This document shows, piece by piece, positions 30,459-39,350 of a stretch of DNA of 64,000 bases. The translations under genes were made by a program, and so were the position numbers. Position 1 is the stretch's first letter; every line of letters begins with the position of its first letter. Under the pieces are notes generated by a model that did no database searches, was not told where the DNA came from, and was given only the letters and a program-made list of their open reading frames with translations. Source of the stretch: an uncultured Aquimarina sp. (GTDB taxonomy: Bacteria > Bacteroidota > Bacteroidia > Flavobacteriales > Flavobacteriaceae); the NCBI GenBank assembly GCA_947496705.1, contig CANMDW010000030.1:1-64000 (forward strand). The letters are read 5' to 3'.

Positions 30459-31238
30459 ATGCTAAAATTCTTTAGAAAAAACAGGCAGCGATTGCTAAGT
30501 GAAAATAAACCTAGCTCGCCGGCAGGCAAGTTGGGCAAATACCTGCTTTATGCTCTTGGGGAAATTTTTCTTATTGTAATAGGTATCTTAATTGCAGTTC
30601 AGATTAATAATTGGAATGAAACGAGAAAGAAAGAGCTGCAGCGTAAAATTTATGAAGTTGGCCTTATAAGCGAGCTTGAAAATGATACAGCTCATTTAAA
30701 GAATCTGGATAGCCGTAATATTATCAAAAAGAACTCCATTAAAAATTATCTTGATTACTATACTTCAGAAAAGCCTGACCTGGATATCCTTCATCATAAA
30801 TTAGACAGTGTCATTTCCACAAAAATAGCCTTCTACACAAGTGCATATACTATCGATGATTTAATTACCACAGGAAACCTATCTCTTTTCTCCAAGCAAA
30901 AGAAAGCCTGTATTCTTAAGCTCAAAAACACCCATGATCGATATGTGTTTTATGAGACTCAAACTATTCAGGATGTAGCCTTATACGAACAAGAAATAAA
31001 AAAGAATTTTGATTTACTATACCTAAAAGGGCTTTCAGATAAAGAACATCAGGATACGAAAGATTGGAAACAGGACCTGAATTCAAATCAGTATAGAATA
31101 CTCAATAATTCTTTGGTTGAAAGTTTGAAATTATTCGAATTTCAAAGTGACATGTATGAAGATATTCTTGAAGTCACATCTGAACTCTTATCGCTACTAA
31201 GTGAAGATACGAAGGCTAATAAACAATATGCTCAATGA
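30459..31238 (+). CDS. DUF6090 family membrane protein
   Basis: A 259-residue protein with the family hallmark N-terminus: F-F-R-K-N-R-Q-R-L-L, K-Y-L-L-Y-A-L-G-E-I and the membrane helix I-V-I-G-I-L-I-A-V-Q-I-N-N-W-N-E (about 40-58). A helical coiled domain of about 200 residues follows. The family is abundant and often multi-copy in flavobacteria; its function is unknown. Between L-L-S-E-N-K and K-Y-L-L-Y the protein has a short extra S-S-P-A-G-K-L-G, encoded by the palindrome-like ccggcaggcaag, a word also seen in intergenic repeats here, so a small repeat may have been inserted in frame. Confidence 0.85.
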   Translation: MLKFFRKNRQRLLSENKPSSPAGKLGKYLLYALGEIFLIVIGILIAVQINNWNETRKKELQRKIYEVGLISELENDTAHLKNLDSRNIIKKNSIKNYLDYYTSEKPDLDILHHKLDSVISTKIAFYTSAYTIDDLITTGNLSLFSKQKKACILKLKNTHDRYVFYETQTIQDVALYEQEIKKNFDLLYLKGLSDKEHQDTKDWKQDLNSNQYRILNNSLVESLKLFEFQSDMYEDILEVTSELLSLLSEDTKANKQYAQ

Positions 31239-31539
31239 GCAGACTTAGTAGCTTGCCAATTTCACTTAGAAAAATTAATTTAGTACCTGTTAAGAGCTGA
31301 TATGCTCACTGAGCTTATTTGAGACGTTGACTACACCTTGATCAGATCCAAAGAAAAGGTCCTTAAGCACTTTTTGACAAAAATCCTCATTCCAATACAT
31401 AATAAAAACAACTTCTATATATTTGAATAAACAAAACGACAATATGAGAAACGGTATGATAAATAAAAGGTGTTATAAAATATAACCATTTGGTTTAAAA
31501 GGAGTATATATATTTAAAGGAGTATCTAAATCTAAAGAA
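31239..31539. other. Intergenic region, no gene seen
   Basis: An AT-rich spacer in the islet. Just before the next gene TTTAAA(A)GGAGTAT occurs twice about 20 bp apart (31496-31530), giving two ribosome-binding-like sequences of which only the second is near the ATG. No frame or hairpin is convincing. Confidence 0.5.
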
Positions 31540-32295
31540 ATGAAATCATCAATCTTAAAAACCAAGTCATTTACCTTTTTTAATTCATTGATGTTGTTTT
31601 TCCTAATATTATTCTGCACAAATGTTCTTGCCCAGAAAGAGCAGCTGTGGTTTGGAACTTACACAGATGAGAATGGGAAAGTTCAACAAGGAAGATATAA
31701 CATAATTAAAGAAGATAGAGCACTGACAAAAATTGTTCTTGCCCCTTATGGAAATACTCCTATGGAGTTTACAATTATAAAAAATGATACTGTCAAAAGG
31801 TTTGTTGAGATTGCTTGGCCCGAAAAACCCGAAAGAATCGCTACTCTTATTCAATATACGAACGGTTATTATGCCGGAAATTTTGAAGACGGAACAAAAA
31901 TACTCCCAATGGTCATCAAGAAATTTAACTTTCAAGATGCCCAATTGCAAGGAAATTGGTTTGAACCTAGTGAGATTGAAGTAAAGATTATTGAGAACAC
32001 TATTAAACTACTGGATACTAATGAAAACTGGAACAAAAGTGACAATAGAATATGTGATTCCGATAGTTCTTACAGTCTTTTCTGTGCACTTTATCAATCG
32101 TCAATACAAGTTGATGGAGCATACCGTCATTTAAGACCTGCTGTAAAATTTGTTAGAGACGCCATACAAGAAAAATACCCTAAAAAATACGATCACGTTT
32201 TAGTCGATTTTAATAACGCTGAAGATATAACGCTAAAGGAATTGCATGAAATTTTAGAGTTGGCAAAAGAAAATCTGACTACTGCTATAAAATAA
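31540..32295 (+). CDS. Secreted protein of unknown function
   Basis: A 251-residue protein with a long N-terminal signal (hydrophobic S-L-M-L-F-F-L-I-L-F-C-T-N-V-L-A-Q). The first half of the mature part is beta-rich (W-F-G-T-Y-T-D-E-N-G-K-V-Q-Q-G-R). The last 80 residues (C-D-S-D-S-S-Y-S-L-F-C-A-L-Y, then Y-R-H-L-R-P-A-V-K-F-V-R) resemble a small helical domain seen in DUF6197-type proteins, a weak match from memory. Function not recognised. It belongs to the AT-rich islet. Confidence 0.65.
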   Translation: MKSSILKTKSFTFFNSLMLFFLILFCTNVLAQKEQLWFGTYTDENGKVQQGRYNIIKEDRALTKIVLAPYGNTPMEFTIIKNDTVKRFVEIAWPEKPERIATLIQYTNGYYAGNFEDGTKILPMVIKKFNFQDAQLQGNWFEPSEIEVKIIENTIKLLDTNENWNKSDNRICDSDSSYSLFCALYQSSIQVDGAYRHLRPAVKFVRDAIQEKYPKKYDHVLVDFNNAEDITLKELHEILELAKENLTTAIK

Positions 32296-32304
32296 CTGTG
32301 TACA

Positions 32305-32335
32305 ATGTGTAGCATGTTCATGCGGCAGCTACACT
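32305..32335. repeat. Hairpin with GTGTAGC/GCTACAC arms
   Basis: GTGTAGC and GCTACAC enclose a 14-base loop; GTTGTTATAC follows. Similar short gene-end motifs (GCTTGTTATAC near 29101, GGCGTTGTATAATG near 29527) occur elsewhere in the islet and hint at a shared cassette-like boundary. Confidence 0.4.
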
Positions 32336-32367
32336 AATCGTTGTTATACTACATTAGAACAATTTAA

Positions 32368-32566
32368 ATGAAAAAACATCATATCCATTCTTGTCTCATT
32401 CACTTTTTTACTGGTAGCATTATCTTGCAAAGAGAATACAAAGAATTTTTTCTTAACTACAGAGAATGAAGATATTGAATTTAAAATAATTAACGGAAGT
32501 GTAGAAAGTTTAACACATATTAAAAAATGGCAACAGATACATCAAAAGTAACAATACATATGGTTT
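32368..32566 (+). pseudogene. Truncated, frameshifted lipoprotein gene remnant
   Basis: ATG at 32368 followed by a frameshift in an A-run gives a lipoprotein-like start (I-I-S-I-L-V-S-F-T-F-L-L-V-A-L-S-C, then K-E-N-T-K-N-F-F-L). The frame runs on to about 32553 only by entering the next gene. The 5' end of the gene seems to have been joined to the dihydrofolate reductase-like gene by deletion. Confidence 0.5.
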
Positions 32567-33102
32567 CAAGTCTTGACGGTTTTATAGCCAAAAAAGATGG
32601 AAGTATTTCATGGATGCAATCGTCGGATACTTATGACAAAGGGGTTACTCTTACCGATGAGTATATAGCAGAATTTCTTAAGTCTATAGATTGTTATATC
32701 ATGGGTTCACGAACCTATGAACATGCACTTGAACTCGGCTGGCCCTATGGTGATGTGCCGGTTATTGTATTGACTAATAGAAACCTGACTACAGATAGAG
32801 AAAATGTCGAATTCTATTCAGGTGACTTGCAAGAACTTGTAAACGTTCGGCTTAAACCAAATCACAGGAACATTTGGATGGTTGGAGGAGCTATGCTTAC
32901 AAAAGAATTTATGCGTTTGAAACTGGCAGACGATATAGTAATATCAATAATACCAGTTGTTCTTGGTGACGGAAAATTATTCTTTGACCACATCGGTCAA
33001 GAACAGGCATTACATCTAAAAGATGTAACAGCATATAAAGACGGAATGGTAGAATTATCGTATGAAATAAAAAATAATAAAACAGCCCCCGCTGTAGTAT
33101 AG
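32527..33102 (+). CDS. Dihydrofolate reductase family protein (RibD C-terminal type)
   Basis: A 191-residue cytosolic reductase-like protein. The N-terminus V-T-I-H-M-V-S-S-L-D-G-F-I-A is the typical substrate-side strand, followed by Y-I-M-G-S-R-T-Y-E, V-I-V-L-T-N-R-N and the NADPH-site glycines in W-M-V-G-G-A-M-L, then P-V-V-L-G-D-G-K-L-F-F. It belongs to the YyaP/RibD_C group, whose substrates are mostly unknown; it is not the housekeeping folate enzyme. The C-terminus (K-N-N-K-T-A-P-A-V-V) runs into a region with a GCTACCGC.../...GGCGGTAAG hairpin. Confidence 0.88.
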   Translation: MATDTSKVTIHMVSSLDGFIAKKDGSISWMQSSDTYDKGVTLTDEYIAEFLKSIDCYIMGSRTYEHALELGWPYGDVPVIVLTNRNLTTDRENVEFYSGDLQELVNVRLKPNHRNIWMVGGAMLTKEFMRLKLADDIVISIIPVVLGDGKLFFDHIGQEQALHLKDVTAYKDGMVELSYEIKNNKTAPAVV

Positions 33103-33449
33103 CCTGTCAATATTGCTACCGCTATGCCTCTGGCTAGTGGCGGTAAGAGTAAGCCGATACGAGTATGCAAGAGATACAAAACCTGTCTATTACAGTGAGA
33201 TGTAATGGTGACAGATAAAAACAACTTACGGTATTTTAAGCAATTTTCTCAAAGCAGCCTGAAGATGATAAGACTCGCGAGGGAGCTTTCCAACTGGGAT
33301 TTGTGAGACTGAAATATTTCTAATACTTTTATAAGCTATGATAGCAGATATAGGTATACGTTCGCACTGGTATGAATAAAAAAACTATAGGATATATCAT
33401 AATTGCTGTAACGTGTTACTGTGATATCTTGATAACTAAATTACCCCAA
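33103..33449. other. Structured intergenic region, possible ribozyme or intron remnant
   Basis: No gene is credible. The stretch contains TACCGC...GCGGTA pairing (33117-33146), CTGTCTATTACA...TGTAATGGTGACAG pairing (about 33182-33216) and a purine-rich GACTCGCGAGGGAGC. The style resembles group II intron domain I or III, but no domain V is present and the assignment is uncertain. Confidence 0.4.
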
Positions 33450-35399
33450 ATGAAAAATGTATGTAGTTGCTTACTTATCCTTTGTATGGTTTTCTTTGCC
33501 TCCTGCAGCAATGAAAGTGCAGATGGAGTTATTCCCGAAGGAGGAAACCCAGATCCCGATATTCCCGAAAATACGGCAACCACCCCCTGTGATTTTGATC
33601 TTACAGGAGTTACCCCCAATCAAACTTTGGTTATTGATTGTGTTTTGGATCTGGAAGGACAAACAGTGAATCTTCCTGCAAATGTTACGCTTCAATTTGA
33701 TAAAGGTGATATTATTAACGGAACATTAAATTTTGCCGTTGGTGGTAAGATTGATGGCAGGCTTCTCAGTTCAAAACTGAACCTGGAAGGTGATGTAACC
33801 TTGATTGATCCCACCTTTAAGTTTTATGCCCTTAGATGGGAGCTTATCGAAGGCAGAACAACTTCTGATATTGCTTTAGAGAACACTGCCATTTTGGAAA
33901 AAGTAATGTTTCTTACCAAAGAACTGGGAGCCACAACCTGCACCGTCGATAAACTCGATGCATATTTTGAGGTGACCAAAGTGACAAGCACTACCAGTAA
34001 TCAAAACTTTTATACGTCACTTGAAGCGGTTAATATTCCTTCAGACTTTAGCCTGAAGATGACAGATAATACACACTTGCGTATATTTCCCGGAGAGCCG
34101 GAAACAAAAGGAGGTGCCATACTTGCAGTGAGAGATGCAGAGAACATTACCATAACAGGTGGTACGTTGCATGGAGACAGGGACCAGCGTATATATTCTC
34201 CATCTGATGATGGTTTAGAAGGCAGTCATCTGTTTCATATTCACTCTGGTAGAAATATTGTATTAGATGGTATCAGGTTTGAAGAAGGTTCCAAAGGGTC
34301 GATAACTATATATTCGTTTGGTTTTTCATTCAATCCCGATTATAACCCTACCACCAATGTAACAATAAAGAATTGTGTGTTTAAAGATTCCAGAAGAATG
34401 GCGATTGCACTTACCGACGGTCGTGATATTGTAATCGAAGGAAATACCTTTATAAACTCAGGCCAGCCTTCTTCCAATTCTGATGGAGGCGAAGTGGGCT
34501 ATGCCATTAATATTGAACCAGACAGGTACAGGGATGAGAATGGAGTGCTTAAGGAACGTCAAAAGGTTTTCAATGTACTTATTAAAGGAAATACAGAAAG
34601 TGGTAGCAGAGGAGGATTCGTTACATTAACGATCGGGCAGGATCTTACTGTCGAAGACAACAATATAGGATCACGAGTGGTATATTCTCTTGTTTCGGGA
34701 GTAAGAGTTGTTAATAATCGATTCAAAGCAGTAGATAAAGCCACCGAAAGCTGGGCTATCTTTGCTGCAGGAAGTGGTGAAACCGTTTTTAATAATGAGA
34801 TCTCGGGCAACACTATAGAAGGCTACAGTCTGGGGATTGTTACTGGCTCTTATGATACCTATGTGCATACCAATACGATAAAAGAGTGTGGGGCCGGGAT
34901 CCAGATAAGTCAGGCATTTAAAGCTCGTATTCATGATAATGATATTAATGTTACAAAAAACGGAATCCAGTCTACAAATACCTATGCAGATGAGATAGAA
35001 ATCATAGGTAATAAGGTAACATCAGAAAGTTTTCATGTGTATTTTGCACAGCTCAACAACAAAGAAGAGCATAAAACACATACTATGGTACTGGAAGGCA
35101 ATACATTTATAAATACCAGAAAAGTAAGCTTTTCTAATACTACGGGTATAACATTCCAAAATAATGAGATTACAGGTGGTATTGAAATAGGAAATACATC
35201 AAATACCCTTATTATGGGTAATACTATAAGACCTAATGAAAGTGATGGCATTAGATTATACGGAACCCATGCTGGCATATCTATTATGAATAATACGATC
35301 TATGAACCTACAGGAGCAGAACGATATGTATGTATCAAGAATACATCAGAAACTCCGGGTGCTATAACAGATAGTGGTAATACGTGTACTGCAAATTAA
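33450..35399 (+). CDS. Right-handed beta-helix lipoprotein
   Basis: A 649-residue lipoprotein. ATG at 33450 is chosen over 33372 because it begins a lipoprotein signal (M-K-N-V-C-S-C-L-L-I-L-C, lipobox F-F-A-S-C). A short acidic linker and an N-terminal strand region follow (about 45-200). Then come many parallel beta-helix coils (N-I-T-I-T-G-G-T, N-V-T-I-K-N-C-V-F, D-I-V-I-E-G-N-T-F, I-E-I-I-G-N-K-V) up to the end. This fold is usual in polysaccharide lyases and glycoside hydrolases, but no catalytic residues can be assigned. It ends in T-D-S-G-N-T-C-T-A-N without a T9SS domain, so it is anchored by lipid alone. Confidence 0.88.
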   Translation: MKNVCSCLLILCMVFFASCSNESADGVIPEGGNPDPDIPENTATTPCDFDLTGVTPNQTLVIDCVLDLEGQTVNLPANVTLQFDKGDIINGTLNFAVGGKIDGRLLSSKLNLEGDVTLIDPTFKFYALRWELIEGRTTSDIALENTAILEKVMFLTKELGATTCTVDKLDAYFEVTKVTSTTSNQNFYTSLEAVNIPSDFSLKMTDNTHLRIFPGEPETKGGAILAVRDAENITITGGTLHGDRDQRIYSPSDDGLEGSHLFHIHSGRNIVLDGIRFEEGSKGSITIYSFGFSFNPDYNPTTNVTIKNCVFKDSRRMAIALTDGRDIVIEGNTFINSGQPSSNSDGGEVGYAINIEPDRYRDENGVLKERQKVFNVLIKGNTESGSRGGFVTLTIGQDLTVEDNNIGSRVVYSLVSGVRVVNNRFKAVDKATESWAIFAAGSGETVFNNEISGNTIEGYSLGIVTGSYDTYVHTNTIKECGAGIQISQAFKARIHDNDINVTKNGIQSTNTYADEIEIIGNKVTSESFHVYFAQLNNKEEHKTHTMVLEGNTFINTRKVSFSNTTGITFQNNEITGGIEIGNTSNTLIMGNTIRPNESDGIRLYGTHAGISIMNNTIYEPTGAERYVCIKNTSETPGAITDSGNTCTAN

Positions 35400-35419
35400 A
35401 AAATGAAATGTGACAAGTA

Positions 35420-35444
35420 GGTTTTACCTCACATGAGTAAAACC
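35420..35444. terminator. Weak hairpin after the beta-helix gene
   Basis: GGTTTTAC and GTAAAACC pair around a 9-base loop. No T-run follows immediately. Confidence 0.4.
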
Positions 35445-35489
35445 CTCTGTCTTTCTGCTTTCCTTCAAAAAGAAGGAATCCACCTCCTT

Positions 35490-36305
35490 TCATTTCAAGA
35501 GAGGAGCTTTTTTAACTCTTAGTACCAGGTACAATGTAAATAATAGCATAGGAATACCCGATAAGAGATGTACTTTTTTAAACTCGGGAGCCAGATCCGG
35601 AAAAAATAAAAGCGCAATACCTGCATTTATTGAAAGATGAAATAGAATGGCAATCAGAACGCTTCCCTTAGAAGTATTAACAAGCCAGGTTATTATGACC
35701 GATAAACAAATGAGCATGACCAAATAGGTTAATAGTGTAAGAAAAGTTAAAGGTTCTCCACTAACCAGGGTTCCGAATGGTGCCCAGAATAAGGGAATAT
35801 GCCAGCAGAACCATATAAAACCAATAATCAGAGCACTTTTAATCATCGAATATTCTTTTTGTAGTTCAGGGAGTAACAGGCCTCTCCATCCAAGCTCTTC
35901 TCCCAAAGGCCCTGCATATAAGCCGGCCCAAAGAACAGCCGGAATTGTAGCCACTGCATTTTGATCGAAAACGCCGATTTCTCCTAAAAATAAAGCATAC
36001 AATCCTATTCCGATAATAACAAATACTAAAGGCAAAATGATAACGATCAAATAGTTTTTTAAAGGATATTTCCAAATAATCAGCTTCTTAAGCAATGTGA
36101 TAAGCCCGGTATATCCATCAAAATATAGTGTAGTTATAATTGAGCTAATAAAGGGGCCGTACACTCCAATGAAGAAGAATTTAATAAACTGCTGTATTGA
36201 CTCCCGGTTAATTCCATCAGAAAGATAATCTAGTCCGATAATCCAGTATATCCAGGACCATAGAAAAGTTATGATTAGAAAAATTACTGGCTTTTGTTTT
36301 ATCAT
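35490..36305 (-). CDS. CPBP family intramembrane glutamic protease (CAAX/Abi type)
   Basis: A 271-residue integral membrane protein with about eight helices. The conserved motifs are present: E-E-L-G-W-R-G (about 139-145), F-I-W-F-C-W-H-I-P-L-F-W (about 164-175) and a final helix with H-L-S-I-N-A-G-I (about 232-239). These provide the Glu and His residues of the membrane active site. Family members process prenylated proteins in eukaryotes, and in bacteria are linked to peptide maturation or immunity; no peptide gene is adjacent here. It is alone on its strand. Confidence 0.9.
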   Translation of the reverse strand: MIKQKPVIFLIITFLWSWIYWIIGLDYLSDGINRESIQQFIKFFFIGVYGPFISSIITTLYFDGYTGLITLLKKLIIWKYPLKNYLIVIILPLVFVIIGIGLYALFLGEIGVFDQNAVATIPAVLWAGLYAGPLGEELGWRGLLLPELQKEYSMIKSALIIGFIWFCWHIPLFWAPFGTLVSGEPLTFLTLLTYLVMLICLSVIITWLVNTSKGSVLIAILFHLSINAGIALLFFPDLAPEFKKVHLLSGIPMLLFTLYLVLRVKKAPLLK

Positions 36306-36502
36306 TATTTCATGTTGTTCTAACTCAAATTGAAAATAGCATATAGAGTTCCACTTTCAGTATATAGAATTGGCATGGATATAGTAGGGTGAGAGGCACC
36401 AAACACTAGTTAATAAATTTTTCATCTTTATCATGATTCATCCTGCAATTTTTCGATTACCCCGGTAATTTTCCTTGTCCAGATTTGGTTGGGTACAAAG
36501 TT

Positions 36503-37717
36503 CTACCTAATCAACGTAGTTACTACTTGCGTCTCGCTATGCAAGGTTTTATGCACCGGGCATTTATCGGCTATCTGCAAAATTCTTTTGATTTGTTTTT
36601 CATCGAGAGTACCTTCCAATTTGATTTCTCTTTCAAACGTATCTATTTTTGCCGTTGGATCTTCACAATTCTCACAATCCTCAGCATGTTTTTTATCATA
36701 GCTGGTATGTACCTCTATGTTTTGCAGATCCCAGCCTTTTCTGGCTACATACATTTTGATCGTCATGGCCGTACAGGCAGATAAGCCGGCAGATACCAAT
36801 TCATAAGGAGTTGGACCAAAGTCTTTTCCACCCACACTTTCGGGTTCATCGGCCACCATATAATGATTGCCTACTTTCATTTGTGTGGTGAATCCTTCAT
36901 CATTTCCCAAACTGGCTACTACCTGATGTGTACTACGCAGCTGTGGCGTATCGGGAATATCGACATACCTCGATGACCAGCCTGCAATCACCATTCCGAC
37001 ATAATTAGAATCTTCTTTGCGCATTAATAAATGATCTGCACCATCCAGAGTCACAAAACTTTTAGGATGTTTGGCAGCATGATAAATTTCTTCGGCATTT
37101 TTGATCCCTACCGTAGTATCCTGAGGAGAATGCATGACCAACAAGGCTTTTCCTAAGTTTTTGGCCACTTCTGGTAATGATTTGGTCTCCAGGTCATCGA
37201 TAAACTGCTTTTTTATGGTAAAATCACGTCCGCTTAAGTTCACAACTGCTACACCGTTTGCTTCAATTTCTTCCAGTCCACTTTTTAATAAGTGTTTTAC
37301 ATGTCTGGGATGAGAAGGGGCCCCTACGGTTGTAATAGCTTTTATTGTGTTAATTTGTGCAGCAGCAAAGATAGCAGCGGCACCACCCAGAGAATGCCCG
37401 ATAAGTAGGGAAGGAGCCTCATATATTTCTGCCAAAAAATCTGCCGCAGCAATCAGGTCTTCTACATTACCAGAGAAGTTGGTATCTGCAAAATCACCTT
37501 CACTTTCTCCAAGACCGGTAAAATCAAATCGCAATACACCAAATCCCTGAGAGGTAAGACCTCTGCTTATATTTCGCACAGCTCCCAGATTTTTATTACA
37601 AGTAAAACAATGAGCAAACAGCGCAAAATTATGTGGATGTTGATCGGCAGGAAGCTCTAAACGCCCGGAAAGCGTTTGGCCTTCTGCATTGGTAAAAGTG
37701 ACTTTGGATAGGCTCAT
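36503..37717 (-). CDS. Fusion of alpha/beta hydrolase and OsmC-type peroxide reductase
   Basis: A 404-residue two-domain cytosolic protein. The N-terminal alpha/beta hydrolase (about 1-255) has the nucleophile elbow G-H-S-L-G-G (about 107-112), an acid in H-S-P-Q-D-T and the His in D-G-A-D-H-L-L. The C-terminal OsmC domain (about 265-404) has the two redox cysteines, in G-L-S-A-C-T-A-M-T and A-D-K-C-P-V-H-K-T-L. This fusion is known in many Bacteroidota and Proteobacteria. It probably removes organic hydroperoxides, perhaps after ester hydrolysis by the first domain. The OsmC part also carries a short C-E-N-C-E segment that may bind metal. Monocistronic. Confidence 0.93.
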   Translation of the reverse strand: MSLSKVTFTNAEGQTLSGRLELPADQHPHNFALFAHCFTCNKNLGAVRNISRGLTSQGFGVLRFDFTGLGESEGDFADTNFSGNVEDLIAAADFLAEIYEAPSLLIGHSLGGAAAIFAAAQINTIKAITTVGAPSHPRHVKHLLKSGLEEIEANGVAVVNLSGRDFTIKKQFIDDLETKSLPEVAKNLGKALLVMHSPQDTTVGIKNAEEIYHAAKHPKSFVTLDGADHLLMRKEDSNYVGMVIAGWSSRYVDIPDTPQLRSTHQVVASLGNDEGFTTQMKVGNHYMVADEPESVGGKDFGPTPYELVSAGLSACTAMTIKMYVARKGWDLQNIEVHTSYDKKHAEDCENCEDPTAKIDTFEREIKLEGTLDEKQIKRILQIADKCPVHKTLHSETQVVTTLIR

Positions 37718-37897
37718 AAGGTTGATAGTTTTAAATAAATGTCGATTTTTTTATGGTAAGATAACTTTTTACAGGGGTTAAAAAAGTGTTAAATCCTATT
37801 TGATACTAAGGTAAAATCTATCTCTTTGGGTAAGAGGAAGGGGCAAAGGCAGAGCAGGCAATTGAAACGCAACCTGAGAATTAAAAAAATTAAACGT

Positions 37898-38653
37898 ATG
37901 AAAAATATATACTGTGTTATTTTGATATGCCTGGTTTTTCAATCATGTATTGAAAGAAAGCCTGCAGATAATAAGCAGTTCACTAAGGCAATTGAAGATT
38001 CTGTTCACACAAAACTGAATCATGAAAAAATTAACGATCAGGAAGTAGAGAAGACAGTTAATCCATCAGCAGCAGCAGATTCTATCCCCATTCATATTTT
38101 TAAAACCGGGGAGACCTTATGGGATTTGTGCAGTAGATATTATGGAAACCGGCATTATGCTGCTATTTTATCGGTATATAATGAGATAGATAATGTGAAT
38201 AACATCAAAGAGGGTACTCCAATTAAGATACCTTCACTATCCTATATACTCGGTGATACCAAACTGGGGCTTTCTCCTATAATCCAAAGTGAAATTGAGC
38301 AATTGTTGAAAGCAAGAACATTATTTATGAAACACGAGAAAATACTTTATGATCTGAGGGGTAATGTAAAGGGAAGAGTGCAGCTTGACCTTCCGGAAAA
38401 TATAAAAACAGATATTCACGATGCTGCAATGTTGATTGATGCAGCTATTGCTTCTTTGAATATGCCAAAATCTGATACAACTAACGTACCGGTGAAAATG
38501 GTGGGTCAACTAAAAAGTGTTGCAGCCAATCTTAAAAATTTATCAATAGGAAATCATGACGGATCTTATGGATATGATCTGGATATGGTACATCAAAGAC
38601 TGATCCATGCTATAACAAATGGTATTGTCTGGGCGCAAAATAACTATGAATAG
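37898..38653 (+). CDS. LysM-domain lipoprotein
   Basis: A 251-residue lipoprotein. ATG at 37898 is preferred over 37826 as it opens the signal M-K-N-I-Y-C-V-I-L-I-C-L-V-F-Q-S-C. After an acidic linker, a LysM peptidoglycan-binding domain lies at about 64-118 (H-I-F-K-T-G-E-T-L-W-D-L-C-S-R-Y-Y-G, then G-T-P-I-K-I-P). The remaining 130 residues form a helical domain (L-L-K-A-R-T-L-F-M-K-H-E-K) of unknown role. It is probably an envelope protein tying a lipid anchor to the cell wall. A hairpin follows at 38697. Confidence 0.85.
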   Translation: MKNIYCVILICLVFQSCIERKPADNKQFTKAIEDSVHTKLNHEKINDQEVEKTVNPSAAADSIPIHIFKTGETLWDLCSRYYGNRHYAAILSVYNEIDNVNNIKEGTPIKIPSLSYILGDTKLGLSPIIQSEIEQLLKARTLFMKHEKILYDLRGNVKGRVQLDLPENIKTDIHDAAMLIDAAIASLNMPKSDTTNVPVKMVGQLKSVAANLKNLSIGNHDGSYGYDLDMVHQRLIHAITNGIVWAQNNYE

Positions 38654-38696
38654 ACACATGCTTAACTGTTGTTTTGATATTGTATAAGAGTGAGAT

Positions 38697-38720
38697 CCCA
38701 AGGGTTTTATAGCCCTTGGG
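38697..38720 (+). terminator. Terminator-like hairpin after the LysM gene
   Basis: CCCAAGGG pairs perfectly with CCCTTGGG around TTTTATAG; the T-run after it is poor (gtctgtctt). Confidence 0.6.
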
Positions 38721-38771
38721 GTCTGTCTTATCTAACCCTATATTTTTGAGTTATCAGTATGAAGCAATTTT

Positions 38772-39302
38772 TCAATTGATTTTGGATATATACCAAACGT
38801 ATGACCTTCTTTTTTTCCAGTCGCCATTTGTAGATACATCATAAGAAGTGGTAGTGAGGATACCATCTTTTAACGTTGAAAGATGTCCGTGAACGGTTTT
38901 ACTAGCATTTGGGCTTACAAATTCTTGTGTCATCTCAGTTTGATTTTTGCCTTTCATAGTTATAGGTCCTATTCCTATAGTACCATCTCCTCCATATTGA
39001 ACGACAATACCTTCATTTTTGGCAACATCCCAATATTGACGAAACTCCCAGAATGTTCCCTGTTTCTTTCCCTTAATTAGTCCATAAAGCCTACCGATGA
39101 TGCTTTGTTTCCCGATTCCCCATTCCCAATCCATCCCATATTGGTCAAAAGGTTCGTTCTCATTTTTATAGGCTTTGTTATCGGTTATCCAGGTACCGAT
39201 GGATTGCTCCATATTTTCAACAAACCAATCCGGGATCTTTTGTTGGGATAATGTGATATGTGTGGTTACTAAAAAGATAAGTGTTGTGATATATGTTTTC
39301 AT
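38772..39302 (-). CDS. Secreted protein, DUF1579-like
   Basis: A 176-residue protein with signal peptide (M-K-T-Y-I-T-T-L-I-F-L-V-T-T, ending L-S-Q). The mature part (W-F-V-E-N-M-E-Q-S-I-G-T-W, W-E-F-R-Q-Y-W-D, Q-Y-G-G-D-G-T-I-G, E-M-T-Q-E-F) reads as a small lipocalin-like beta-barrel similar to DUF1579 proteins. Function unknown. It lies 48 bp after the SRPBCC gene on the same strand and may share its transcript. Confidence 0.72.
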   Translation of the reverse strand: MKTYITTLIFLVTTHITLSQQKIPDWFVENMEQSIGTWITDNKAYKNENEPFDQYGMDWEWGIGKQSIIGRLYGLIKGKKQGTFWEFRQYWDVAKNEGIVVQYGGDGTIGIGPITMKGKNQTEMTQEFVSPNASKTVHGHLSTLKDGILTTTSYDVSTNGDWKKRRSYVWYISKIN

Positions 39303-39350
39303 GATATTGGTTTAGAGAACCCGTCTATACGAGTTCTAATTTGTTACTTC

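Noticed and set aside
36485..36784. Plus-strand frame opposite the hydrolase-OsmC gene
   Set aside because: It lies antisense within a well-supported gene and has no family features or ribosome-binding site.
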